Part shown: positions 1 through 6,949 of the stretch, piece by piece | Layout: every line of letters starts with the position of its first letter | Position numbering within the stretch: position 1 is the stretch's first letter | From: Chloroflexota bacterium | Lineage (GTDB): Bacteria; Chloroflexota; Limnocylindria; Limnocylindrales; CSP1-4 | Reading direction: 5' to 3' | DNA: 9,146 bases | Assembly (NCBI GenBank): GCA_015661135.1 | Contig: JACVXW010000031.1 | Location: forward strand, 1-9,146 | The notes under the pieces: model-generated | The model's database searches: none | Seen by the model: the letters and a program-made list of their open reading frames with translations, nothing else | Told to the model about the DNA's origin: nothing | Program-made: the position numbers and the translations under genes

Positions 1-1
1 C

Positions 2-457
2 GGCATGTCCGCTGAGACGCTGTCCGCGGTCATCGACGGGGGCGGCGCCAAGGGTGACGTCCTGACGACGGCCGAACTCGCCGGGGTGATGGGCGGCAAG
101 CGGACCTCCGAACTCATTCCGCTCTGCCACCCGCTCGCCCTGACAGACCTGGTCGTGGCGATCACCCCGGATCGGGCGGCCGGCGGCCTTCGCATCCGTG
201 CCGAGGCGGCAACCACCGGGCAAACGGGCGTCGAGATGGAGGCGCTCACCGCAGCGTCGGTTGCAGCCCTGACGGTGTACGACATGGTCAAGTCCGTGGA
301 ACGTGGCGTCGAGATCCGCGGCATTCGCCTGGTCTCCAAGTCGGGCGGCAAGAGCGGCGAGTGGCGCCGCCAGCCCGACATGCCCGCGGGGCCGGGCGCT
401 CCACGACCCGGCGCCCGGTCCGGGGAGCGTGCCGCCGGCCGGATCCGGAAGAGCTGA
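2..457 (+). CDS. moaC: Cyclic pyranopterin monophosphate synthase MoaC (5' end outside window)
   Basis: MoaC converts the GTP-derived intermediate made by MoaA (3',8-cyclo-GTP) into cyclic pyranopterin monophosphate in molybdenum cofactor synthesis; it is cytosolic and acts as a hexamer. The visible 150 residues match the family closely: AKGDV (Lys16, counting from the ATG at 5, equivalent to E. coli Lys51), KRTSELIPLCHPL (His42, equivalent to His77), GVEMEALTAASVAALTVYDM (Glu77, Glu79, Asp93), Lys96 and KSGGKSG near the end. Against the 161-aa E. coli protein about 35 N-terminal residues are missing. The reading frame is open to base 2 and the ATG at 5 aligns with an internal Met, so the gene starts upstream of the window. 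After the family's usual end (GEWRR, residue 122) there is an unusual 28-residue Pro/Gly/Arg-rich tail. The gene stops 5 bases before the mog start, so the two are probably co-transcribed. Confidence 0.95.
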   Translation, partial: GMSAETLSAVIDGGGAKGDVLTTAELAGVMGGKRTSELIPLCHPLALTDLVVAITPDRAAGGLRIRAEAATTGQTGVEMEALTAASVAALTVYDMVKSVERGVEIRGIRLVSKSGGKSGEWRRQPDMPAGPGAPRPGARSGERAAGRIRKS

Positions 458-462
458 TCGAG

Positions 463-1026
463 GTGGCGGCTGAGAGACCGGCAACGCTGCCGGCCGGGAC
501 TCGGGTCGCGGTCCTGACCGTGAGCGACGGTGTCTCAGCGGGAGTCCGGGAGGACCGTTCCGGAGCGGCCCTCGCCGCGAGGATCGACGAGATCGGCGGA
601 TCCGTGACACGCGGGCTCGTGCCGGATGACATCCCGGCCATCGCCGCGGCGATCAGCGCCGCTTCGGCGACCCACGCGCTGGTCCTGACGACCGGCGGCA
701 CGGGCCTCACCCCCCGCGACGTGACCCCGCAGGCGACCCGCTCTATCGTGACCTATGAGATCCCCGGGATCGCCGAGGCGATGCGGGCCGCCGGGAGGAG
801 AGTGACGCCGTTGGCCGATCTCTCCCGTGCCATCGCCGGCGTGGTTGGTCGGTCGCTGGTCATCAATGTGCCCGGGAGCCCCGGGGCCGCGCTCGAGTCC
901 CTGGCCGCCGTGGAGCCCCTCCTCGCCCACGCCCTGGAAACCCTCGCCGGCCCGCACGATCACGACCATGCACGACGAGCCGCGGCGGCTGGCGCACGCG
1001 ATGAGGCGAAGGAGAACGCCGGCTGA
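463..1026 (+). CDS. mog: Mog/MoaB-family molybdopterin adenylyltransferase
   Basis: This family activates molybdopterin by adenylylation before molybdenum insertion. The 187-aa product has the full fold signature: TVSDG (19-23), DRSG (31-34), VPDD (53-56, equivalent to the E. coli MogA Asp49 region), TTGGTG (76-81), PRDVTPQAT with Asp86 (equivalent to E. coli MogA Asp82), and NVPGSP (135-140). The PGSP ending is closer to MoaB-type than to E. coli MogA, so the exact subfamily is uncertain. The GTG at 463 is chosen because conserved sequence begins about 14 codons later, a weak GGAAGAG lies about 9 bases upstream, and the gene follows moaC by 5 bases. An in-frame GTG at 361 would add 34 unlike-family residues overlapping moaC. 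The C-terminus carries a small His/Asp cluster (PHDHDHARR, 164-172) and an Ala-rich tail. Its stop overlaps the next start by one base (TGATG). Confidence 0.92.
   Translation: MAAERPATLPAGTRVAVLTVSDGVSAGVREDRSGAALAARIDEIGGSVTRGLVPDDIPAIAAAISAASATHALVLTTGGTGLTPRDVTPQATRSIVTYEIPGIAEAMRAAGRRVTPLADLSRAIAGVVGRSLVINVPGSPGAALESLAAVEPLLAHALETLAGPHDHDHARRAAAAGARDEAKENAG
1009..1015 (+). promoter_or_regulatory. Shine-Dalgarno site for the EtfD-like gene
   Basis: AAGGAGA lies 10 bases before the ATG at 1026, inside the end of the mog gene. It supports that start and indicates the Fe-S oxidoreductase is translated efficiently from the same message as moaC-mog. Confidence 0.7.
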
Positions 1027-3143
1027 TGTTCCCGGTGTTCGCCGAGGTCCCCGCGTATCCCGTCGTCTTCCTGGTCTTCTGGGGCGCGGCCGCGTTCTTT
1101 GCCCTGGCGATGGCCCGCCACCTCCGGATCTTTGCGGCCGCAAGGCCGAGCGGTCCGGGCTTCTTCTCGGACATTCCGGCGCGCACGCTCGGCCTCATCC
1201 GGTACGCCTTCTTCCAGACGAGGATGTTCAAGGACCCCAGGGCCGGGCTCATGCACTTCGGGATCTTTTGGGGCTTCGTCCTGCTGACGGTCGGCACAGC
1301 CAACGCCGTGACCGGGGGCATCATCCAGACGATCCTCTCGATCCCGTTCGACGGTCTCGTCTGGGCCGCGATCTCGGGCATGCAGAACGTAGTCGCCGTC
1401 GGTGTCCTCGGGTCCATCCTGTGGGCGTTCGAGCGCCGGCTCATCTCACGTCCGGCGCGGCTGACCTACAGCCGGGACGGCCTCCTGATCCTGGCGATGA
1501 TCGGCGGGCTCGTCGCCGCGGAGTTCTTCGCCCAGGTCTTCGAGGTCGCGGCCTTCGGCGAGGTGCCCGGGGCATTCATTGCGTCGTTCCTCGCCGCCCC
1601 GCTTCGAGGCGTGGACCATGGCCTCCTCGCGGCCGGGTTCGGGATCCTGTGGTGGACACACAAGCTGATCGTGGCCGCATTCCTCGTACACCTGCCGGAG
1701 AGCAAGCACCTCCACATCGCGACAAGTTTCTTCAACATCTACTACCGGAAGCTAGCCCCGCGCGGCGAGCTGCCGAAGATGGACCTCGAGGCCGAAGACG
1801 CGACCTTTGGCCTCCGGACCCTGGCCGACCTCGGCTGGAAGGACATGCTGGACGGCTTCACCTGCACGGAGTGCGGTCGCTGTCAGCAGGCCTGTCCGGC
1901 CTGGAACACCGGCAAGCCCCTCAATCCCAAGCACTTCATCATGGGCATCCGCGAGATGTCCGTGGAGGCCGAGCACGGCCTTCCTCTCATCCCGAACTCG
2001 ACGATCGTCCGTGAGACCTACGGCCTCGACGACACGGTCCACGCCGACCGCCTTGCCAAGCCGATCGTCGACGACGCGATCCCGTTCGATGCGGTCTGGG
2101 ACTGCGTGACCTGTGGCGCGTGCGTGGAGGCCTGCCCCGTCCTCATCGAGCACGTCGACAAGATCATCGGGCTGCGACGGAACCTGGTCCTCGAGGACTC
2201 GCATTTCCCGGCCGAGCTCAACGGCGCCTTCCGCAACATGGAGGGCGTCGGCAACCCGTGGGGCCAGCCGCCGACCGGGCGCCTCGACTGGACGAAGGGC
2301 CTCGCCTTCGAGGTCCCGATCGTCGCCGACGTTGCCGCCGCGGGGAGGCTCGGCGAGCTGGACGTCCTGTACTGGGTCGGCTGCGCAGCGGCCTTCGACG
2401 AGCGCAACCGCAAGGTGGCGCGAGCGTTCGCCACTTGCCTGGACGCGGCCGGGATCAACTTCGCGGTACTCGGTCAGGAAGAATCGTGCACCGGTGATCC
2501 AGCGCGTCGGATGGGCAACGACTACGTCTACCAGATGCTCGCCAGCGGCAACGTCGAGACGCTCAATCGCTACCGGATGGGCGAGAAGACGATCGTCACC
2601 GCCTGCCCACACTGCTTCAACTCGATCGGCAACGAGTACGGCCAGCTGGGCGGCAACTTCCGGGTCGTCCATCACTCGGCGTTCCTGAAGGAACTGCTGG
2701 CCGACGGCCGGCTCCGGGTGATCGACGACGACGCCACGCCGAGGCGATCGGTCACGCTCCACGACTCGTGCTACATGGCCCGCTACAACGACGTCGTGGC
2801 CGAGCCGCGAGACGTCCTGGGCTCCGTCCCGGGCCTGGACCTCGTCGAGATGGAGAAGAACGGCAAGAACACGTTCTGCTGTGGCGCCGGCGGTGGCCGG
2901 ATGTGGATGGAGGAAACCCGCGGAACACGGATCAATGCGTCGCGGACGGACCAGGCGCTGGCCACCGGGGCGACCACCGTTGCCACGGAGTGCCCGTTCT
3001 GCATGACGATGCTCAAGGACGGCCTGGAATCGGCACCAGGCAACGAAGGCGGCTCGGTCCGGGCCGTGGACATCGCGGAGTTGCTGGCCGAGTCGCTGGC
3101 GCCTGTGCAGGCGGCGGGCCGACAGTTGACGGTGCTGCAGTAG
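1026..3143 (+). CDS. etfD: Membrane Fe-S oxidoreductase, ETF:menaquinone oxidoreductase type (EtfD/EMO)
   Basis: Predicted to take electrons from reduced ETF and pass them to menaquinone. The 705-aa protein has, in order: an NarI-like cytochrome b membrane domain with about five to six helices (approx. 9-31, 75-97, 112-135, 152-171, 183-192 short, 199-222), with His77, His198, His212 and His222 as candidate haem ligands; a di-[4Fe-4S] ferredoxin region, CTECGRCQQACP (Cys280/283/286/290) and CVTCGACVEACP (Cys360/363/366/370); and two CCG (HdrD/GlpC-like) domains. CCG domain 1 has Cys453, SCTGD with Cys488, and CPHC (527/530). Domain 2 has Cys582, FCCGAGGGRMWMEE (Cys618/619) and CPFC (656/659). 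All cluster ligands are present. Mycobacterial EtfD (Rv0338c) and clostridial EMO share this arrangement (established knowledge). The nearby acyl-CoA dehydrogenase and etfBA support the role. A generic heterodisulfide-reductase-like or lactate-oxidase-like subunit is the alternative. It shares a one-base overlap with mog. Confidence 0.88.
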   Translation: MFPVFAEVPAYPVVFLVFWGAAAFFALAMARHLRIFAAARPSGPGFFSDIPARTLGLIRYAFFQTRMFKDPRAGLMHFGIFWGFVLLTVGTANAVTGGIIQTILSIPFDGLVWAAISGMQNVVAVGVLGSILWAFERRLISRPARLTYSRDGLLILAMIGGLVAAEFFAQVFEVAAFGEVPGAFIASFLAAPLRGVDHGLLAAGFGILWWTHKLIVAAFLVHLPESKHLHIATSFFNIYYRKLAPRGELPKMDLEAEDATFGLRTLADLGWKDMLDGFTCTECGRCQQACPAWNTGKPLNPKHFIMGIREMSVEAEHGLPLIPNSTIVRETYGLDDTVHADRLAKPIVDDAIPFDAVWDCVTCGACVEACPVLIEHVDKIIGLRRNLVLEDSHFPAELNGAFRNMEGVGNPWGQPPTGRLDWTKGLAFEVPIVADVAAAGRLGELDVLYWVGCAAAFDERNRKVARAFATCLDAAGINFAVLGQEESCTGDPARRMGNDYVYQMLASGNVETLNRYRMGEKTIVTACPHCFNSIGNEYGQLGGNFRVVHHSAFLKELLADGRLRVIDDDATPRRSVTLHDSCYMARYNDVVAEPRDVLGSVPGLDLVEMEKNGKNTFCCGAGGGRMWMEETRGTRINASRTDQALATGATTVATECPFCMTMLKDGLESAPGNEGGSVRAVDIAELLAESLAPVQAAGRQLTVLQ

Positions 3144-3153
3144 GGTCGGCTCG
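3115..3153. terminator. Weak stem-loop at the convergent gene ends (possible bidirectional terminator)
   Basis: CGGGCCGAC (3115-3123) can pair with GTCGGCTCG (3145-3153), giving nine pairs including one G-U around a 21-base loop. It covers the etfD stop and the 12-bp gap before the end of the protease gene. There is no T-run on either side and the loop is long, so termination is only a possibility; in GC-rich DNA such pairing can arise by chance. Confidence 0.22.
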
Positions 3154-3155
3154 GG

Positions 3156-6100
3156 CTAGTTCTCCTTGATCTTCGAGCCCTTCACGGTGATGTCGCTGTC
3201 CGGTGCGCTCGATGGGACGCTGCCGTCGATGATGACCACGCCGTCGTCCCGGAGGCCGCCCGCCTGAGGAGCGGACCCCCCGGTGTCGTTCTCGATCGTC
3301 AGATCTTGATCCTTCTGGCCGTGGAGCCCGGCCGACCGCGGATCGCCCGTTGCCTGGCCATCAAACTCGAAGTCCATCAGGGTCGCCACATCCTGGCCGG
3401 TGCCGCCAGATCGGCGCGCGGAACGGAGCCGGCTGATTGTCACGACGATCATGACGGCCACGATCAGGGCACCAAGGGCGATCGGGAACCAGAGGAAGTC
3501 CGGGTTGCTGGCCCGACTAGCGGGCGGAGCGGGAGCCGGGTCCTCGCCGGCGGCGAGGCGATCGAAGATGCGGCTGACGGCGGTCTCGAGCGAGGCGGGA
3601 AGGACCGGTGCGACGAGTGAGCCGTCTACCGTGAGGTCGATCGTGGCCGAGGCCTCGGTGCCATCCGCGTCGGTCGCGGTCAGGGAGATTGAGTGGCTGC
3701 CCGCCCTGAGGTTCGTGACGCGTAGCTCGCGTCCCTCGCCAAGCGCACCATCCAGTGACGAGGTCCAGCGCAGCTGGCTCGCGCCGAGCCGGCCGTCCTC
3801 CGGATCGGCGGCTTCGCCGGACAGCACGATCGGGGCCCCGAGCGGGAAGATGACGCCGGCGTTCGGGGCGACGATCCACGGCCTCGGCGCCCGGTTCGGG
3901 ACGATCACGACCGGCTCGCCCTCGGCGATCGTCGCCCGCGTCCCATCGCTGATGATGAACCGCAGGCGCCCGTGATCCGAGCCGGGCAGGTCCCGCAGCT
4001 CATCGCGGAGGGTCCGCTCACCCGTGATCCCGGTCGCCACCACCTGCCACCGTTCGCCGTCGGGGCTGTACAGGAGCGTTGCGCTCAGGGGGTCGCCATC
4101 CGGGTCCGAGCCGATGAAGCCGACCAGGACCTCGTCCTCGAGCAGCGCGGCATTGCCCACGAGCCCGCCGCCCTCGAACGTCCGCCACTTGCCCGTCGGC
4201 GCATTCGGTGAAACGGCCAGCGTCGCGAGCACCGTGCCGTCAACCGCCTCCACGGCGACGGTCGCGACCGCGGCATCCAGCGGGACGATGAGGTTGAAGT
4301 CGATGGAAGGGCCGCTGACATCAATCGAGGACTGTTCGACGATCGGGACGGCGTAGCGCTCCACCCCGAGGGCGTCCCGGGCGACGAGGCGCGGACCGAC
4401 GAGGGCCGACGGGACGACGGTCTGGCGCTCAAGGCGCTCCAGCGCTTCCGTCGGCGGATCCAGGACTGTCAGGAGCGGTGTGACCTCGGCAGTTCGCGCA
4501 TTTACGTTGACGCTGCCGACTGCGATCAGCAGCGGGACCCCGGGATTGGGTGGCGGATCGCCGTGGCCGGTGGGGATCCAGAAGTCGCCGTCCGGGTCCG
4601 TCGGAGGATTGAATGGCTCATCGATCGTGGCCGGGTCGCACGGGACGCCGTAGTAGACGAGCAGTCGGCAGTAGTGGTACGGATCGATCCACTTCGGACC
4701 CCAGTAGCCGAGCAGCGGTCGTGCGACGCTGGCGTCAGGTGCGGCCGGATTGTTCGAGATGACGGCCGGGCCCGGCATACCGAAGACGTCCCAGTACGCA
4801 TCGAAGCCGTAATACCCCTGCTCGCGAACCTCGGCCAGCGAACAGGACGGGAATCGATCCTCCTGGGGATGCGATGGATCGGTGGCTCCGCCTTTCAACT
4901 CGTCCGGGACGCCGTCGTCATCGAAGTCGGCGCAGGCCACGTGCTTCAGCCCCGTCAGGTGGCCGACCTCGTGGGCGAAGGTCCCGGCGCCGGCGAGGGA
5001 CCACGGGGCCGTGTCCGACCAGGTCGGATTCATCCTCACCCAGGCGGTCTGCGTGCCACCCGTCGCCAGGCCTCCCCAGGCGGTGGGCAGTGACGGGTCG
5101 ACCATCCCGACGAAGAACTCCCGTTCGTCGGCGAAGCCGCCGTACAGCACCTGCCAGAGCGACAGGGTCGTGTTCGGCTGGCCGGACTCGTCATCGGGGT
5201 TCTTGCATCCGTCGATGAATGCCGGGGCTCCGTCGGGCGGGGCGGGAAGCACCCCGGTTGTCGATCCGTAGGCATTGGCCGAGCCGTCGGCGTGCGGGTA
5301 GAAGTGATCGATCTCGTAGACCCAGTCCTGGACGTACACCGTCGGGCGATCCGGGGTGGCAGCGACGTCAACGGTGAGCTCGACGGTCGGGTCGTCCATC
5401 AACGGACGCCAATCGGCAAGCTGCACGAGTCCCCCGGTCGCGGTCAGGGCGATCGTGCGGCAGTCGCCCAGGTCCCATTCGTCACCGATATCGTGATCGA
5501 GCGGCTCGACCGGCAGCGACGCGAAGTCGACGCTGAGGCCGGAAATCGGGTGGTAGCGCCACATTCCGGCCACAATGCGGGTGAGGTCCAGGTTGTTGGC
5601 CTGCCCCAGGAACGGCCCGTTCAGCGGGGGCTCGTACTCGCGCACCTCGTCCGTCGGGTGGAAGGAACGGTGGAGGTGGACCGGGACCAGGTGGAGTGCA
5701 ACGGGGTCCGCTTCGTGGAACGTCACCTCGACGGATCTGAGGTTGTCCTGCCACTCCGGCTCCTTCGACCACGGATAGGCGGGATCATGGCTGTATACGA
5801 ACGCGCGCAGGGTGACCGTGCCCTGCAGCCAGCCGGACGGCAGCCGGAAATAGAGCGAGTCGTCGAGGTCGAGTCGGTTGCCGCCGCCGGCACGGGCCGT
5901 GATCGGGCCATTCTCCGGCCAGATCCAGCCGATCTGCTGACCGTCCCTACGTGCCTCCAGGGCGCCGTAGGTATGGGCGAGCTCCAGGGCGCCATCAACG
6001 TCGAGATGGACGCGGACGTAGGTCCGCCGATCCGCGACAAGCGGCATCAGGTTGGTCAGGTTCTGGATCCCCTGGGTAACCTCAACCGCCCGGATCTCGA

Positions 6101-6746
6101 GGTCCGGGAACGGGCCGGGCGAGGCCGCCAGGCCGTCGGGCGGCGGCGGGGCAGGGGTGACCGCGACGAGGACCAGCGGTGTCGGGGCCACGGTCGGTGC
6201 CACGAAGGGGAACAAGGGTAAAGCCGAGGCGGTAGCAGTCGGCGTGACGGTCGCATCCGGCGTCGGCGCGGGCGCGGTCGTTGAAGCCGGGGTGGGCGTG
6301 GCCGCCGGCGTCGGCGTCGGTGTTGGTGTCCGCGTGGGGGCAGGTGTCGGCGCGGGTGAAGCCGTGGGCGGTGGCGTGGGCGCGACGACCGTGACCGCGT
6401 CGTCGATGTAGGGGAATGGAGGGCAGGACGTGCCCTGGCAGGCCCGGACATAGTGAGTACCGATCGCCGCGCTGGCCGGGATCACGATCGGCGTCGTCGC
6501 CGTACCGGCGCCGTTCGCGACGACGACGATCGGGGCACCGCCGCCGTCCCACCAGAAGGTGACCGGCTGGTTGGCCGGAAATCCCGTCGCGGTGGCTGTC
6601 AGCGTCTGGCCGGGCGTCCCGACGTCCGGGACGACAGACAGGCCGAGGGCACCGAGCACAGCCGGCGGCAGGGCGAGCGCCAGCGCGAGCAGAAGGGTCA
6701 GGACGGGCGCGATATACCGCGCCCGTACCTTATGGCTGGGCCTCAA
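3156..6746 (-). CDS. Secreted, membrane-anchored putative zinc metalloprotease (HExxHxxGxxH) with Ig/PKD-like domains
   Basis: No named gene is recognised, but the architecture of this 1196-aa protein is readable. Residues 1-33 form a signal peptide (basic start MRPSHKVRARY, then a Leu/Ala-rich core). About 35-120 is a beta-rich Ig-like domain (Cys103, Cys108). About 122-205 is a Thr/Pro/Ala linker. About 213-345 contains DLEIRAVEVTQGIQN and looks beta-rich. About 346-700 is the protease domain, with HEVGHLTGLKH at 592-602 (zinc ligands His592, His596, His602; base Glu593), a candidate Met-turn FGMPG (655-659) and GPKWIDPYHY (683-692). An EF-hand-like DFDDDGVPDE (607-616) follows the zinc site. 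About 850-1042 holds two Ig/PKD-like repeats. One helix (about 1084-1105) is followed by RLRSARR and an 85-residue acidic tail, so the topology is outside with a cytoplasmic tail. TTG at 6746 is chosen because it directly precedes the signal peptide and overlaps the upstream stop (TTGA); an in-frame start at 6992 would bury the signal peptide. The substrate is unknown. The stop is 12 bases from the end of etfD. Confidence 0.85.
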   Translation of the reverse strand: MRPSHKVRARYIAPVLTLLLALALALPPAVLGALGLSVVPDVGTPGQTLTATATGFPANQPVTFWWDGGGAPIVVVANGAGTATTPIVIPASAAIGTHYVRACQGTSCPPFPYIDDAVTVVAPTPPPTASPAPTPAPTRTPTPTPTPAATPTPASTTAPAPTPDATVTPTATASALPLFPFVAPTVAPTPLVLVAVTPAPPPPDGLAASPGPFPDLEIRAVEVTQGIQNLTNLMPLVADRRTYVRVHLDVDGALELAHTYGALEARRDGQQIGWIWPENGPITARAGGGNRLDLDDSLYFRLPSGWLQGTVTLRAFVYSHDPAYPWSKEPEWQDNLRSVEVTFHEADPVALHLVPVHLHRSFHPTDEVREYEPPLNGPFLGQANNLDLTRIVAGMWRYHPISGLSVDFASLPVEPLDHDIGDEWDLGDCRTIALTATGGLVQLADWRPLMDDPTVELTVDVAATPDRPTVYVQDWVYEIDHFYPHADGSANAYGSTTGVLPAPPDGAPAFIDGCKNPDDESGQPNTTLSLWQVLYGGFADEREFFVGMVDPSLPTAWGGLATGGTQTAWVRMNPTWSDTAPWSLAGAGTFAHEVGHLTGLKHVACADFDDDGVPDELKGGATDPSHPQEDRFPSCSLAEVREQGYYGFDAYWDVFGMPGPAVISNNPAAPDASVARPLLGYWGPKWIDPYHYCRLLVYYGVPCDPATIDEPFNPPTDPDGDFWIPTGHGDPPPNPGVPLLIAVGSVNVNARTAEVTPLLTVLDPPTEALERLERQTVVPSALVGPRLVARDALGVERYAVPIVEQSSIDVSGPSIDFNLIVPLDAAVATVAVEAVDGTVLATLAVSPNAPTGKWRTFEGGGLVGNAALLEDEVLVGFIGSDPDGDPLSATLLYSPDGERWQVVATGITGERTLRDELRDLPGSDHGRLRFIISDGTRATIAEGEPVVIVPNRAPRPWIVAPNAGVIFPLGAPIVLSGEAADPEDGRLGASQLRWTSSLDGALGEGRELRVTNLRAGSHSISLTATDADGTEASATIDLTVDGSLVAPVLPASLETAVSRIFDRLAAGEDPAPAPPASRASNPDFLWFPIALGALIVAVMIVVTISRLRSARRSGGTGQDVATLMDFEFDGQATGDPRSAGLHGQKDQDLTIENDTGGSAPQAGGLRDDGVVIIDGSVPSSAPDSDITVKGSKIKEN
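6237..6380 (-). repeat. Simple-sequence tract encoding the Thr/Pro/Ala linker
   Basis: On the + strand the DNA is an irregular tandem of GGCGTC/GGTGTC/GGGGGC-like hexamers, densest around 6300-6350. Read on the - strand it encodes TP/AP repeats (residues about 123-170 of the protease). Such linkers are extended and often span the cell wall. The repeat is degenerate, and its length may vary between strains. Confidence 0.7.
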
Positions 6747-6949
6747 CCCGGCAGGTCCGCGCCGCAGCTGATGCACCGGCCGTCCGTCCACATGTTGCCC
6801 ATCCCGCAGTTCGGGCACCGCGTCTCCCCCTCGGTGGACACCGCGAATGGGTTTTCCTTCTTGCCACGACCCCGGCGCAAGATGGAGAGGGACGCCAGCA
6901 GGCCGGCCAGGATGGCCGTCGCGATCGCGAACAGCAGCAGCGGTTCCAT
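6743..6949 (-). CDS. Small membrane zinc-ribbon protein (68 aa)
   Basis: Function is not recognised. The product has one N-terminal membrane helix (about 3-24), a strongly basic stretch RRGRGKK (25-31), and a C-terminal zinc ribbon CPNC...CISCGADL, with Cys45, Cys48, Cys59 and Cys62 spaced as CxxC-x10-CxxC. By the positive-inside rule the ribbon faces the cytoplasm. The ATG at 6949 has a GGGGGA Shine-Dalgarno 7 bases upstream. The stop overlaps the TTG of the metalloprotease gene (TTGA), so translation of the two is probably coupled and this is the first gene of the cassette. Similar short zinc-ribbon tails are often annotated only as 'zinc ribbon domain-containing protein'. An assembly, regulatory or anchoring role for the protease, whose own tail is cytoplasmic, is possible but is inference. 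Confidence 0.75.
   Translation of the reverse strand: MEPLLLFAIATAILAGLLASLSILRRGRGKKENPFAVSTEGETRCPNCGMGNMWTDGRCISCGADLPG

Noticed and set aside
5..7. ATG at base 5 as the true moaC start
   Set aside because: It aligns with a Met about 36 residues into E. coli MoaC, and the frame is open to the window edge.
827..2014. A 395-residue open frame on the + strand across mog and the EtfD-like gene
   Set aside because: Out of frame with two well-supported genes; Pro/Arg-rich and without motifs.
1752..2762. A 336-residue open frame on the - strand inside the EtfD-like gene
   Set aside because: The + strand frame holds all Fe-S cluster cysteines; the antisense frame has no recognisable domain.
5292..6221. 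A 309-residue open frame on the + strand opposite the metalloprotease gene
   Set aside because: It is a shadow of the protease: no family motifs, Arg/Gly/Val-rich composition typical of antisense GC-rich frames, and the - strand frame has a signal peptide and a catalytic motif.
6237..6380. CRISPR-like or tandem-repeat array
   Set aside because: The repeats are short, degenerate, have no spacers and read cleanly as a TP-rich protein linker.
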